From Microbacterium sp. (GTDB lineage Bacteria > Actinomycetota > Actinomycetes > Actinomycetales > Microbacteriaceae): a DNA stretch of 64,000 nucleotides. This document shows, in pieces, positions 19,833 to 29,484 of this stretch. The notes under the pieces were generated by a model. The model was not told the DNA's origin, did not search any database, and saw only the letters and a list, made by a program, of their open reading frames with translations. The stretch lies in contig NZ_JAPSHY010000007.1 of assembly GCF_031179285.1 (NCBI RefSeq), forward strand, positions 62,001 to 126,000, given 5' to 3'. Position 1 is the first letter of the stretch. The number at the start of each line of letters is the position of its first letter. Made by a program: the position numbers and the translations under genes.

Positions 19833-22802
19833 TCAGTCGTCGAAGAGCCCGCGGATGTCCTCGGCGGTGAGGATCTGTGAGAACAGCGCCTCGTCGTCCA
19901 TCACGCTGGTGAACAGGCGAGACTTGCGACGCTGCAGATCCAGCACCTTCTCTTCGATGGTCCCCGTCGAGATCAGCCGGTAGACGAAGACCTGAGCGGT
20001 CTGCCCGATGCGATGTGTCCTATCGACGGCCTGTGCCTCGGCGGCCGGATTCCACCACGGATCCAGAAGGAAGACGTAGTCCGCCTCGGTCAGCGTGAGG
20101 CCGAATCCGCCCGCCTTGAGGCTGATGAGGAACACGGGCTGCTCACCGTCTCGGAACCCGTCGACGACCTTCTGCCGCTGCCGGGTGGACCCGTCGAGGG
20201 AGGCGAACGGGATTCCGGCCGCCTCCAGTCGCTCTGCGGCCATGGCGAGGTACGACGTGAACTGGCTGAAGACGAGCGCGCGGTGGCCCTCGGCCTGCAG
20301 TTCCACCACCCGCTCCAGCAGAACGTCGAGCTTGCGAGAGCCGATCCGCGCGTCTGCGGCATCGATCAACGCCGGCGCGAGACTGAGCATGCGCAGCATC
20401 GTCAGCGAGCGGAACACGATGAACCGGTTGCGATCGAGGTCCTCCAGCAACCCGAGCACCTTCTGGCGCTCACGCTGCAGCACGACGTCGTACAGTGCGC
20501 GGTGAGACGGGCTCAGTTCCACTTCCAGCAGCTGTTCCTGCTTCGCGGGGAGGTCTGAGGCCACCAGTTCTTTGGTACGGCGGAGCATCAGTGGGCGAAT
20601 CCGACGGCGCAGGCGCTCGAGTCTGCGCCGCCGGTACTCTCCGCCCTCGGCGTTTTCCGGCACCTTTCCCTGCTCGATGGGCTGGATGTAGTCCTCGCGG
20701 AACTTCCGCGCCGAGGGGAACAGACCAGGGGCCGCGAGCTTCAGCAGCGCCCAGAGTTCGCTGAGACTGTTCTCCATCGGCGTCCCCGTGACGGCGAAGG
20801 TCACGTCGGCTCGGAACGCGGCGATGGCGCGATGGAGTTTCGTCGCGTGATTCTTGACGAACTGAGCCTCGTCGAGGATGAGACCGGCCCATTCGACGGC
20901 GCGGAACTCCTCCTCGTCGAGTCTGGCGAGGGTGTACGAGGTCACGACGACGTCGGCACCGCGGGCGACATCCGACAGCGGCTCGTCACGCTTTCCCGCC
21001 GTCTGCTCCAGCACGCGTACCTGCAGCGACGGCGTGAAGCGTGAGGATTCGGTGTGCCAGCTCGCGAGCACCGAGGTGGGCGCGAGCACCAGGAAAGGAC
21101 GCCCCTCGCCCTCGTTCTTCGCGTGCAGGATGAGCGTCAGCAGCTGCAGCGTCTTGCCGAGCCCCATGTCATCCGCCAGGATGCCACCGAGCCGGTGCCG
21201 CCAGAGAAAGGCGAGCCACTCGAATCCGGCCCGCTGATACGGGCGAAGCTCGGCGCGCAGACCGTCGGGTATCGGTACCGCGGGTACGCCGGTCGCAGCG
21301 CGCAGTCCCTCGGACGTCTTCCGCCAGCTGACCGCCGGCACAGCCTCGTGGGCGAGATCCTCGAAGTCTTCCCAGAGCGCGTGCTGATAGCGGTTGATGC
21401 GGGGTCCCGTCTCCCACTCCGCGAGCTCACCCGCCTCCTCGATCAGTTCGCGCAGCCGGTCGAGCGCCGGGTGAGTCAGCGAGAGGTAGCTGCCGTCGAC
21501 GAGGAGGAGCTTGCGTCGGCCCTTGCTCATCGCCGTGAACAATGGCTGGAACGGGATCGTCCTGCCGTCGATCTTCACCAGCACGCCGAGGTCGAACCAG
21601 TCCGGGTCTGTCGTCTCGAGCGTGGACACCGTGATCTCCGGTTCACCCGACAGCTCGCGGTAAGTCTTGCGCCGCCCGGAGACCGACACCGACGCACCGG
21701 TCGCCTCGAGTGCCGGGACGCCGTGGGTGACGAACTCCGCGGCCTCCACGTCGTGGAACGCCCCGGATGTCTGCAGGGGCCCGCCGGTCTTCTCACGCCA
21801 CACTGCTTCGAGCGCACGCCGCTGCTCCTGTTCGGCTGCGTCGTCGCGCACCGCATCGCCCGAAGCATCGAACGGAACCCTGCCGAAACCTCGATACTCC
21901 CATTCGAAGGCGTACTTGACAGTGTCGCCCCGATGGAACGACAGGATCAGCACCGCGCGCGGCGGGGGAAGATCAGGAAGCACGACGCCGCCAGCGGTAC
22001 GGACGGACATGCGACGCGCGAGGAGCGGATACGCGTCGCGCAGGAAAGCACGCTCGTCCTCGGGCGGAACGTGCAGCGGACCCTGAACGTTCAACAGGGC
22101 GTGCACGGGTTCACTCAGGGAGACCTCTGCGAGCGTGACCGCGATCCGGGCGCCGGCGATCGACACCGCGTACACGCCGCTGCGGCCGATGGTGCGCACG
22201 CCGGCGGGTTCGACGAGGCGTCCGTCGACGGTGACCTCAGGAGCGACGATCAGACCCCCGTCGCTCCCTCGTGCGACCCGCGCTGTGATCGCGCAGTCGG
22301 CCGCGAGCGAGACACTGCTGCCCTTCTGATTGGCGACGAGGGGGATGCCGATCGCCTCGCCGGCACGCAGGTGGGCCCACAGCAGGCCGGAGTCGATGTG
22401 GTCGACCAGCAGCCAGTCCCCTGCCGTGCCGGAGAGGAGGGTGTCGCGTGCGATGCTGAGCAGATCCGCGAACCAGCGGGTGCTCTCGCGACCGAATTCG
22501 GACGTGGGACGACGTACCGAATCCCATGAGACGCTCCCGTGGACCCATGCGCCCGTCGCGTCGCTGCGCATGAGCGGGCGGATGCCGAGATGCCACTCCC
22601 CCTCGTTCCGCGCCACATCACGGGCGGTGGCGGCACGCATCGGCCTCGGTCCCCACGGGTTCGCCGCCCGCGCTTCGCGGTGGCGGAGTTCCACACCGAG
22701 GGCGAGCCGGGAACCGCGTCCCGCCGCCGCGGTGGAGATGAGCGTGCGCCACGCCGGCGCCGGGTCGCCGGGCGACGCGGGTGTCGAAGCGGGGATCGAC
22801 AT
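19833..22802 (-). CDS. SNF2-family DEAD/DEAH-box ATPase without an N-terminal SWIM zinc finger
   Basis: 989 residues. SNF2 ATPase core: Walker A in ADDMGLGKTLQ (about 540-552), DEAQ Walker B (about 640), VTGTPMENSLSELW, and helicase C-terminal motifs VFSQFTSY, LISLKAGGFGLTLTEAD and WWNPAAEAQAVDRTHRIGQ (about 930). These proteins translocate on double-stranded DNA and remodel bound proteins. Many actinobacterial relatives carry an extra N-terminal SWIM domain (CxC...CxH); none is visible here. The gene starts only 48 bases after the nusB stop, leaving no room for one. No clear Shine-Dalgarno. Role probably in chromosome maintenance or transcription; not certain. Confidence 0.9.
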   Translation of the reverse strand: MSIPASTPASPGDPAPAWRTLISTAAAGRGSRLALGVELRHREARAANPWGPRPMRAATARDVARNEGEWHLGIRPLMRSDATGAWVHGSVSWDSVRRPTSEFGRESTRWFADLLSIARDTLLSGTAGDWLLVDHIDSGLLWAHLRAGEAIGIPLVANQKGSSVSLAADCAITARVARGSDGGLIVAPEVTVDGRLVEPAGVRTIGRSGVYAVSIAGARIAVTLAEVSLSEPVHALLNVQGPLHVPPEDERAFLRDAYPLLARRMSVRTAGGVVLPDLPPPRAVLILSFHRGDTVKYAFEWEYRGFGRVPFDASGDAVRDDAAEQEQRRALEAVWREKTGGPLQTSGAFHDVEAAEFVTHGVPALEATGASVSVSGRRKTYRELSGEPEITVSTLETTDPDWFDLGVLVKIDGRTIPFQPLFTAMSKGRRKLLLVDGSYLSLTHPALDRLRELIEEAGELAEWETGPRINRYQHALWEDFEDLAHEAVPAVSWRKTSEGLRAATGVPAVPIPDGLRAELRPYQRAGFEWLAFLWRHRLGGILADDMGLGKTLQLLTLILHAKNEGEGRPFLVLAPTSVLASWHTESSRFTPSLQVRVLEQTAGKRDEPLSDVARGADVVVTSYTLARLDEEEFRAVEWAGLILDEAQFVKNHATKLHRAIAAFRADVTFAVTGTPMENSLSELWALLKLAAPGLFPSARKFREDYIQPIEQGKVPENAEGGEYRRRRLERLRRRIRPLMLRRTKELVASDLPAKQEQLLEVELSPSHRALYDVVLQRERQKVLGLLEDLDRNRFIVFRSLTMLRMLSLAPALIDAADARIGSRKLDVLLERVVELQAEGHRALVFSQFTSYLAMAAERLEAAGIPFASLDGSTRQRQKVVDGFRDGEQPVFLISLKAGGFGLTLTEADYVFLLDPWWNPAAEAQAVDRTHRIGQTAQVFVYRLISTGTIEEKVLDLQRRKSRLFTSVMDDEALFSQILTAEDIRGLFDD

Positions 22803-22850
22803 GGCGTCATCCTCTCGCGAGCCGCCGACACCGAGCGGTCGGCTGCCTGG

Positions 22851-23261
22851 TCAGACGGAACGGGCGACGCGGGCGAGCACGCCGTGCACGAACGCACCGG
22901 AGTCGTCCGTGGAGAACTCCTTCGCGAGCTCGACGGCCTCATCGATCGCGACGGCCGTCGGGATCTCGTCGTTGTAGAGGATCTCCCAGGCGGCGATGCG
23001 CAGCAGCGCACGATCGACGGCCGGCATCCGCTCGAGCTTCCAGTCGCGGCTGTGGGTCGTGATCTGCTCGTCGATCTCGTCGCGGTGGTCGATGATGCCG
23101 TCGACGATCTCGCGCGCATACAGCCAGGAAGCTTCACGCGCCGGTTCGCTGGCGGCGCGCTTGGCTTCGGCGGCGAGCGTCACGGCGACGTCGTCACCGC
23201 GCACGTCGGCGGAGAACAGGATGTCGAGAGCGCGCTTGCGCGCCTTGGTGCGGGCACTCAC
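22851..23261 (-). CDS. nusB: Transcription antitermination factor NusB
   Basis: All-helical RNA-binding factor that binds boxA with S10 in rRNA antitermination. 136 residues with SARTKARKRALDILFSADVRG at the start and the conserved IDEAVELAKEFSTDDSGAFVHGVLARV at the end. GTG start 3 bases after the efp stop, so cotranscribed with efp and the aro genes, the standard actinobacterial order. Confidence 0.96.
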   Translation of the reverse strand: MSARTKARKRALDILFSADVRGDDVAVTLAAEAKRAASEPAREASWLYAREIVDGIIDHRDEIDEQITTHSRDWKLERMPAVDRALLRIAAWEILYNDEIPTAVAIDEAVELAKEFSTDDSGAFVHGVLARVARSV

Positions 23262-23264
23262 GCC

Positions 23265-23825
23265 TTACTTCTCGCGACCGAGGTATTCGCCCGTACGGGT
23301 GTCGACCTTGACCTTGGTGCCGGTCTCGAGGAACAGCGGAACCTGGATCTCATAGCCGGTCTCGAGCGTCGCGGGCTTCGTGCCTGCGGACGAGCGGTCT
23401 CCCTGGAGGCCCGGCTCGGTGTAGGTCACTTCGAGGGTGACCGACGCCGGCAGGTCGATGTAGAGCGGGTTGCCGTGGTTCAGGGCGATGGTGACCTGCT
23501 GGTTCTCGAGCAGGAAGTTCTTCGCGTCGCCGACGGTGGCGGCGCCGACGGTGAGCTGGTCGTAGTCCGTGGCATCCATGAAGACGAAGCTGTCACCGTC
23601 GGTGTAGAGGTAGGTGAAGTCGCGACGGTCGACGTTCTCGATCTCGATCTTGGCGCCCGCGTTGTAGGTGCGGTCGACGACCTTGCCAGACACGACGTTC
23701 TTGAGCTTGGTCCGCACGAACGCGCCACCCTTGCCCGGCTTGACGTGCTGGAACTCGATGACGCTCCAGAGCTGACCGTCGATCGAGAGGACGACGCCGT
23801 TCTTGATGTCTGCAGTAGATGCCAT
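23265..23825 (-). CDS. efp: Translation elongation factor P
   Basis: Relieves ribosome stalling at polyproline. I start at [20 protein letters not shown] (186 residues); the frame runs 14 codons further upstream but that is not conserved-looking. Three beta-barrel domains are expected. The tip loop reads [13 protein letters not shown] with the lysine that is modified in some bacteria, and no modifying enzyme gene is in the window. Followed at once by nusB. Confidence 0.97.
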   Translation of the reverse strand: MASTADIKNGVVLSIDGQLWSVIEFQHVKPGKGGAFVRTKLKNVVSGKVVDRTYNAGAKIEIENVDRRDFTYLYTDGDSFVFMDATDYDQLTVGAATVGDAKNFLLENQQVTIALNHGNPLYIDLPASVTLEVTYTEPGLQGDRSSAGTKPATLETGYEIQVPLFLETGTKVKVDTRTGEYLGREK

Positions 23826-23889
23826 GCGCTGAGAGTTCCGTTCGTCTGAGATCGTTGCGGCCGACACGCTCAGGATGGGCCGACAGTCG

Positions 23890-23895
23890 ATTCTA
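23890..23895 (-). promoter_or_regulatory. Candidate -10 for efp-nusB
   Basis: TAGAAT on the minus strand; its TAG is also the stop codon of the aroQ fusion. Predicted leader about 60 bases. It would let efp and nusB be made independently of the aro genes. No clear -35. Confidence 0.35.
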
Positions 23896-24834
23896 CGGGA
23901 TGAGCGCGATCAGCCGTCGCACGGCCCTCGCATAGCCGGCGACGCCCTCACCGATCACGCGCACCGCGGCAACGTCGTGCAGATAGGAGTGATGGCGGAA
24001 CTCCTCGCGCGCGTGGACGTCGGAGATGTGCACTTCGGCGAAGGGCAGCGTGACACCGGTGAGCGCGTCGCGCAGCACCACGGAGGTATGGGTGAGGCCA
24101 CCCGGGTTGATCACGATTCCGGCGCAGTCGTCGCGGGCGGCGTGGATCGCGTCGATGAGCACGCCCTCATGATTGCTCTGCACCGCGCGCACCTCGTATC
24201 CGAGCACGGCGGCGGTATCCGCCACCGTATCCTCCACGTCCCGAAGGGTGGCGGTGCCGTAGATCTCGGGCTCGCGCGTGCCCAGCAGGTTGAGGTTCGG
24301 GCCGTTGACCAGCAGCAGGCGCCGCGTCGTGCCCGCTGCGAGCGGCCGGCTCATCACGTACTCCGTGCCGTTGACGTGCTCGGTGATCTCGCCGGTGCGG
24401 GTGAAGCCGCAGCGCTCGTAGGCTGCCACAGCGCGGCCGTTGTCGACGTGCACCTCGAGCACGAGCTCGGTCCACCCTCGTCCTCGCGCCCACTGCGCCG
24501 CGGCCTCCAGAAGCGCCTCGATCGTGTGGCTGCCGCGATGCTCCGGCGTGACGAAGACGCCGACGACGAGCCCGGTGTCGCTGCGCTCGCTGTGGCGGAG
24601 AACGGTGACGGTGCCTGCCCAGTCGCCGCCGTCGGACACGGCGATGAACTGTGCGGCGTCGTCGCCCTCCGCGCTGTTGCGCGCGCGATCCTGCCAGAAC
24701 GAATCAGGCTGAGCCGAGGCGTTGGGCAGCGTGTCGAGGAAGGCAAGATTCGCGATCGGGTCAGCCAGTGCGCGCAGCCGGAGTGCCTTGACCTCGCGCC
24801 ACTCGTCCGGGCGGATGCGTCGTACCGTCATCAT
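23893..24834 (-). CDS. aroQ: Fusion: GNAT acetyltransferase - type II 3-dehydroquinate dehydratase
   Basis: 313 residues in one frame. Residues about 3-165 are a GNAT N-acetyltransferase: an N-terminal [19 protein letters not shown] and motif [23 protein letters not shown] (91-112), then [17 protein letters not shown]. Residues about 171-313 are type II dehydroquinase, the third shikimate step: [23 protein letters not shown] (catalytic Arg and Tyr near 187-192), NPGGLTHTS, and [17 protein letters not shown] (HISD where most members have HISN). The dehydroquinase half is a normal full length, so this is an N-terminal addition. The ATGA overlap with aroB confirms the fusion start and puts it in the aro operon. 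The acetyl acceptor is unknown. Confidence 0.92.
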   Translation of the reverse strand: MMTVRRIRPDEWREVKALRLRALADPIANLAFLDTLPNASAQPDSFWQDRARNSAEGDDAAQFIAVSDGGDWAGTVTVLRHSERSDTGLVVGVFVTPEHRGSHTIEALLEAAAQWARGRGWTELVLEVHVDNGRAVAAYERCGFTRTGEITEHVNGTEYVMSRPLAAGTTRRLLLVNGPNLNLLGTREPEIYGTATLRDVEDTVADTAAVLGYEVRAVQSNHEGVLIDAIHAARDDCAGIVINPGGLTHTSVVLRDALTGVTLPFAEVHISDVHAREEFRHHSYLHDVAAVRVIGEGVAGYARAVRRLIALIP

Positions 24835-25919
24835 GCTCCGACCTCCTGGTATGCGGCGAACATCAGCGACTCGTCAGGCGCCTGAAGCACGGTCGGCTTG
24901 GCGATGTCGTCGAGCAGGATGAACCGCAGCATCCCACCGCGACTCTTCTTGTCACGCTGCATGGTGGCCAGCAGCTGCGGCCAGGCCCCCGCACGGTACG
25001 AGGTCGGCAGGCCGAGCGATTCCAGCACGGACCGGTGCCGGTTGGCACCGTCATCGGACAGGCGCCCGGCGAGTCGCGACAGCTCGGCGGCGAACAGCAT
25101 CCCCACCGAGATCGCGGCCCCGTGGCGCCACCGGTACCGTTCGGCGTGTTCGATGGCGTGCCCGAGGGTGTGGCCGTAATTGAGGATCTCGCGCAGGCCC
25201 GCCTCACGGAAATCGTCAGAGACCACGCGAGCCTTCATGTCCACGGCGAGTTCCACGGCGCGGCGGAACTCGTCGGTGGTGGGGTCGACGGCGCGGGCAG
25301 GGTCGGCTTCGATGATGTCGAGGATCTCGGGCGCCCAGATGAAGCCGGCCTTGACGACCTCTGCGAACCCGGCGGTCGCCTCGTTCTCGCTGAGTGTCTT
25401 GAGCTCATCGAGATCACCCACGACGGCTCGCGGAGCCCAGAACGCTCCGACGAGGTTCTTCCCCTCGGCGGTGTTCACGCCCGTCTTTCCCCCGATCGAG
25501 GCGTCCACGAGTCCGAGCACGGTGGTCGGCACCTGAACCAGCTGGACGCCGCGGAGCCATGTCGCCGCGACGAAACCCGCGAGGTCCGTGACCGCTCCCC
25601 CGCCGTATCCGATGACGGCGTCGGTGCGGGTGAAGTCCGCCTGCCCCATGACCTGCCAGCAGAATGCCGCGACCTCGATGCGCTTTCCCTGTTCGGCATC
25701 GGGGATCTCAGCGAGCAGCACCTCCCGCCGGCCGTTGGCGGTGTCGGCGAGGAGGCGGTCGCGCAGCTCCGCCGCACGCGCGGCGAGGGTGGGCGGATGC
25801 ACCACGAGGACTTTGCGCACACCGGGATCGAGCGCCGCGGACACGCGATCCAGGATGCCGCGTCCGATGGTGATGCCATAGGGGTCGTTCCCGGTGACAC
25901 TGATGGTCGTCGTACTCAT
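24831..25919 (-). CDS. aroB: 3-dehydroquinate synthase
   Basis: Converts DAHP to 3-dehydroquinate using NAD and zinc, the second shikimate step. 362 residues starting at [19 protein letters not shown]; this ATG overlaps the aroK stop by 4 bases, while an ATG 18 bases further upstream lacks support. Motifs: [34 protein letters not shown] and [11 protein letters not shown] (zinc ligand). Confidence 0.97.
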   Translation of the reverse strand: MSTTTISVTGNDPYGITIGRGILDRVSAALDPGVRKVLVVHPPTLAARAAELRDRLLADTANGRREVLLAEIPDAEQGKRIEVAAFCWQVMGQADFTRTDAVIGYGGGAVTDLAGFVAATWLRGVQLVQVPTTVLGLVDASIGGKTGVNTAEGKNLVGAFWAPRAVVGDLDELKTLSENEATAGFAEVVKAGFIWAPEILDIIEADPARAVDPTTDEFRRAVELAVDMKARVVSDDFREAGLREILNYGHTLGHAIEHAERYRWRHGAAISVGMLFAAELSRLAGRLSDDGANRHRSVLESLGLPTSYRAGAWPQLLATMQRDKKSRGGMLRFILLDDIAKPTVLQAPDESLMFAAYQEVGA

Positions 25920-26431
25920 CTCAGCTCTCTTCTCCATGCCACGATCTCGTCTGCGATACGCTGCATCGGGCGCCGTGAGGTGTCGAAGGTCACCGTGGCG
26001 ACCTCCTCATACCAGTCGCGCCGCTCAGCGAAGATCCTCTTCCAACGCTCGAGCGGGTCATCGCCCGCCAGCAGCGGCCTCTTCGAGCCGCGGATCCGAT
26101 CCGCGACCGCCTCCTCGGACACCGCGAGGTACACGACCGGGTACGCCTGCAGCAGGGCTCGCGTTCCGGCATCCGTCACGGCGCCGCCCCCCAGCGAGAT
26201 CACTCCCCCCGCCTCCAGTGCCTCCGCGACGGCGGCGCGCTCCAAATCGCGGAAGTACGCTTCGCCCTGAACGGCGAAGACCTCGGAGATCTGCCCGTGC
26301 TCGGCGGTGATCCTCTTGTCGGTGTCGATCAACGCGACGCCGAGGCGGCGAGCCACACGCCGACCGATGCTGGTCTTGCCCGCGGCCATGGGGCCCACGA
26401 GCACCAGCGTGGTCTCGTCAGTCTCCGACAT
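25916..26431 (-). CDS. aroK: Shikimate kinase
   Basis: Phosphorylates shikimate with ATP. 171 residues starting [25 protein letters not shown] (P-loop about 13-20), then [14 protein letters not shown] and the lid SKRPLLAG. The ATG lies inside the last codons of aroC, a 14-base overlap longer than most here. An upstream extension would run deep into aroC and is not conserved-looking. Followed by aroB with a 4-base overlap. Confidence 0.96.
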   Translation of the reverse strand: MSETDETTLVLVGPMAAGKTSIGRRVARRLGVALIDTDKRITAEHGQISEVFAVQGEAYFRDLERAAVAEALEAGGVISLGGGAVTDAGTRALLQAYPVVYLAVSEEAVADRIRGSKRPLLAGDDPLERWKRIFAERRDWYEEVATVTFDTSRRPMQRIADEIVAWRRELR

Positions 26432-27647
26432 CGGACGCGATGAGCGCGGCCTCGGACGCCGGAGCGGTGCGCAGCTCGTCCGGGATGCCGGCGAGGTAGC
26501 CCTCGAGGTTCCGGCGGGTCTCACGGATGCTGTCGCCGCCGAACTTCTCGAGCACAGCGCGCGCGAGTTCGATGGCCACCATCGCCTCGGCGACGACACC
26601 GGCGGCGGGAACCGCGCACACGTCGGAGCGCTGATGGTGCGCGGTCGCCTCCTCACCGGTGGTGACGTCGATGGTGCGCAGCGAGTGCGGCACGGTGGCG
26701 ATCGGCTTCATGCCGGCGCGGACCCGCAGCACGGTGCCCGTCGACATGCCGCCCTCGGTGCCTCCGGCGCGGTCTGAGCCGCGGGTGATGCCGTCGGCGG
26801 TCGCGAAGAGTTCATCATGCGCGGCCGAACCGCGCCGGCGGGTGGTCTCGAAGCCGTCTCCGATCTCGACCCCCTTGATCGCCTGGATGCTCATGAGGGC
26901 CTGGGCCAGGCGTGCGTCGAGTCGGCGGTCCCAGTGCACGTGCGAACCGAGGCCGGGCGGGAGCCCGTATGCGAGGACCTCGACGATGCCGCCGAGCGTG
27001 TCGCCGTCCTTCTTGGCGTCGTCGACCTCTGCGACCATGAGCGCGGACGTGGACGCATCGAAGCACCGCAGCGGATCGGCGTCGAGGGCGTCGACGTCGT
27101 CCGGCGTGGGCAGTGCGCTCCCCTCTGGCACCCGGACGGGTCCGATGGAGAGCGTGTGGCTGACGAGACGGATGCCGAGTTCGCCGAGGAACGAACGAGC
27201 CACAGCACCGAGTGCGACCCGGGCCGCGGTCTCCCGCGCGCTCGCCCGCTCGAGGATGGGGCGGGCCTCGTCGAAGTCGTACTTCTGCATGCCGACGAGG
27301 TCGGCATGACCGGGACGCGGACGCGTGAGAGGCGCTCCGCGACCGCGGGACTTGTCGGTGAGCTCGACGGGTTCGGGGTTCATGACCTCGATCCACTTCG
27401 GCCACTCGGTGTTCCCGATGCGCAGGGCGATCGGGCTTCCGAGGGTCTTGCCATGGCGCACGCCGCCGGAGATCGTGAGCTCGTCCTGCTCGAACTTCAT
27501 CCGGGACCCGCGGCCGTATCCGAGCTTGCGACGCTCCAGGTCGGCCTGGATCGCCTCGGACGACACCGGAACGCCGGAGGGAAGACCCTCCATGACGGCA
27601 ATGAGTTCTGGACCGTGCGATTCGCCGGCCGTGAGCACGCGGAGCAT
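26418..27647 (-). CDS. aroC: Chorismate synthase
   Basis: Last shikimate-pathway step, EPSP to chorismate, requiring reduced FMN. 409 residues from [18 protein letters not shown], which carries the AGESHG signature. [32 protein letters not shown] and [10 protein letters not shown] are further family blocks. A GAGACT hexamer exactly 6 bases before the ATG suggests a leaderless start. The gene is parted from aroE by an opposite-strand SDR gene, so aroC probably needs this promoter. Confidence 0.97.
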   Translation of the reverse strand: MLRVLTAGESHGPELIAVMEGLPSGVPVSSEAIQADLERRKLGYGRGSRMKFEQDELTISGGVRHGKTLGSPIALRIGNTEWPKWIEVMNPEPVELTDKSRGRGAPLTRPRPGHADLVGMQKYDFDEARPILERASARETAARVALGAVARSFLGELGIRLVSHTLSIGPVRVPEGSALPTPDDVDALDADPLRCFDASTSALMVAEVDDAKKDGDTLGGIVEVLAYGLPPGLGSHVHWDRRLDARLAQALMSIQAIKGVEIGDGFETTRRRGSAAHDELFATADGITRGSDRAGGTEGGMSTGTVLRVRAGMKPIATVPHSLRTIDVTTGEEATAHHQRSDVCAVPAAGVVAEAMVAIELARAVLEKFGGDSIRETRRNLEGYLAGIPDELRTAPASEAALIASDVGD

Positions 27648-27833
27648 TGCTCTAGTCTCCCACGCCATTCGACTGCGGCCCGCCCGCGTTTCGACGCATC
27701 AGCCTGTCGCCGTCGTCCCCGTGGTGTGCACACCGCCCCTCTGGGCTATTGCAACTGCCCGATTGCATCTCGCGGAGATCTGTGGTTCGGTAGTGCAATC
27801 AATCATTTGCAGATCACCCCGATCGGAGAACCC
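27648..27833. promoter_or_regulatory. Divergent aroC / SDR promoter region with palindrome and TTGCA half-sites
   Basis: 186 bases. Seen directly: GAGACT (27654-27659, minus) at the leaderless spacing for aroC; a perfect 12-base palindrome GGTGTGCACACC (27723-27734); and four TTGCA/TGCAA half-sites. The half-sites include GATTGCA (27761-27767) with TGCAATC (27794-27800), a perfect 7-base inverted repeat, and a further TTGCA near 27807-27811 and at 27749. GGAGAA stands before the SDR ATG. Operators for an unknown regulator are plausible; no regulator gene is adjacent. Confidence 0.4.
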
Positions 27834-28643
27834 ATGACTTCCTTGCTGCTCGAGAACAAGAACGCCGTGATCTACGGAGGTGGTGGGGCGATCGGCGGGG
27901 CGGTTGCGCGCGCATTCGCCCGGGAGGGAGCGGTGGTCTTCCTCGCGGGACGCACCGGGTCGAAGCTGGACGCCGTCGCGCGGACGATCCGTGACGCCGG
28001 AGGAACCGTCGAGACCGCGGAGGTGGACGTCCTCGACCAGCAGGCGGTCGAAGACCACGCGGATGCCGTCGCTGCCCGATCCGGCAGGATCGACATCGCC
28101 CTCAACGCGGTGAGCATCATGCACACCCAGGGGACGGTCCTGGCCGACCTGTCACTCGAGGAGTTCCTTCGCCCGATCGACGGCTTCCTGCGGACGCTGT
28201 TCATCACGAGCAAGGCGGTGGCGCGGCACATGGGCGGAGAGCACCCGGGCGTCATCCTCACGCTGTCCGAGCCCGGCTCGAAGCTGGCCATCGACGGCAT
28301 CCTCGGACACGGGGTGAGCGCCGCGGGCAAAGAGACTTTCACGCGACTGCTCGCCGCGGAACTGGCTCCTCGCAACGTGCGCGTCGTCGGCATCCGCCCG
28401 CATGCCGTCGTCGACGCGCCTTCCGCCGGCTCCTACACCGGCGAACTCTTCCAGGCGCCGGCTGACGCCTCGGGTCGATCGGTCGAGGGCTTCCTGAGGA
28501 CGGAGATGGCGCAGGGCACCATGCTCAAGCGGCTGCCCACCCTCGCTCAGGTGGCCGAGACGGCCGTGTTCCTGGCCTCAGATCATGCTGCGGCGATGAC
28601 CGCGACGATCGTCGACCTCTCCGCAGGCGCAATCGCGCACTGA
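27834..28643 (+). CDS. Short-chain dehydrogenase/reductase-like protein lacking the catalytic tyrosine
   Basis: 269 residues, Rossmann fold. The cofactor motif is YGGGGAIGGAVARAF (about 14-28) and LNAVSI replaces the usual NNAG. Where YxxxK is expected the sequence is SAAGK, so serine stands in the place of the catalytic tyrosine; the helix-aligned lysine is kept. This resembles an SDR subfamily I recall from other actinobacteria with the same loss, so it may be a binding protein or use another mechanism. It runs against the aro operon, ending 13 bases from the aroE stop. Clear GGAGAA ribosome binding site. Substrate unknown. Confidence 0.85.
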   Translation: MTSLLLENKNAVIYGGGGAIGGAVARAFAREGAVVFLAGRTGSKLDAVARTIRDAGGTVETAEVDVLDQQAVEDHADAVAARSGRIDIALNAVSIMHTQGTVLADLSLEEFLRPIDGFLRTLFITSKAVARHMGGEHPGVILTLSEPGSKLAIDGILGHGVSAAGKETFTRLLAAELAPRNVRVVGIRPHAVVDAPSAGSYTGELFQAPADASGRSVEGFLRTEMAQGTMLKRLPTLAQVAETAVFLASDHAAAMTATIVDLSAGAIAH

Positions 28644-28656
28644 GGGCACGGCATCC

Positions 28657-29481
28657 TCAGCGCGCCGCGTCGAGCGCTTCCCGCATCGCCGAGACGACCT
28701 CGGCCTCGTCGGGCAGGACTCCGTTCGGATCGCCCTGCAGGAAGATGCGGATCTGTCTCACGGCCTGGTGCAGCAGCATCCCGAGCCCGGAGACGACCAC
28801 CCCGTCGCCCCACCCCGCCGAAAGCGTCGAGGGCCATGGGGCATAGGCGGCGTCGAACAGCGCGCCACCCGCGGAGGCCAGTGTCGACACGGTCTCTTCT
28901 GGCAGCGCGGTGCCGCCGGGAAGCGTAGCGAGGGTCAGGTCGACGGCATCCGCCTCCCGTTCGAAACCGGCGATGTCGACCCGAACACCGAGCCGTGCAC
29001 CGAGGTCGACGAGTCCGGATGCACGGTCGGGTCGTCGGGCGCGCACGTCGGCCCGTCGCGCGCCGATCTCCGCCGCCGCGACGAGCGACGATGCCGCCGT
29101 CGCTCCCGCCCCGAGAATGCGGACAGAGGCGACGTCGCTGACGCCGTGCTCCGCAAGGGCATCGATGATGCCGCCGACATCCGTGTTGAATCCCGCAGGC
29201 TCTCCGCCGAGGAGCAGCGTGTTGGCGGCCCCGGTCATCTCGGCATGCCGGTCGCGGACCGCAGCGGCGCGGAACGCCGCCTCCTTGAGCGGCATCGTCA
29301 GCGAGAGCCCGCGCCACGAGGAGTCGATGGATGCCAGGGCAACGATGAAGCCGTCCGCGGATACCTGCCTTCTGGTGTACTCCCAGTCGAGACCGAGCAC
29401 CCGATAGGCGGCGGCGTGCAGCGCTGGAGACTTCGAATGCGCGATCGGGTCGCCCCAGACGGCGAGTCGTCTGCGACTCAC
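28657..29481 (-). CDS. aroE: Shikimate dehydrogenase
   Basis: NADPH-dependent reduction of 3-dehydroshikimate to shikimate. 274 residues. The substrate-binding N-terminus is GDPIAHSKSPALHAAAYRVLGL; LTMPLKE carries the catalytic Lys; NTDVGG is the conserved Asp region. The nucleotide-binding loop is degenerate (ILGAGATAASSLVAAAE) as in many actinobacterial AroE. GTG start 3 bases after mltG, so cotranscribed with ruvX-mltG. Confidence 0.95.
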   Translation of the reverse strand: MSRRRLAVWGDPIAHSKSPALHAAAYRVLGLDWEYTRRQVSADGFIVALASIDSSWRGLSLTMPLKEAAFRAAAVRDRHAEMTGAANTLLLGGEPAGFNTDVGGIIDALAEHGVSDVASVRILGAGATAASSLVAAAEIGARRADVRARRPDRASGLVDLGARLGVRVDIAGFEREADAVDLTLATLPGGTALPEETVSTLASAGGALFDAAYAPWPSTLSAGWGDGVVVSGLGMLLHQAVRQIRIFLQGDPNGVLPDEAEVVSAMREALDAAR

Positions 29482-29484
29482 GCG

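Noticed and set aside
17600..19870. Long plus-strand open frame opposite the MBL-Rieske and kinase genes.
   Set aside because: Spans two unrelated minus-strand genes and the gap between them, with no domain; shadow of GC codon bias.
17219..22802. MBL-Rieske, kinase-fold and SNF2 genes as a three-gene defence system.
   Set aside because: They are separated by 49-60 base gaps, two have their own apparent promoters, and SNF2 sits behind nusB; no evidence that they form one unit.
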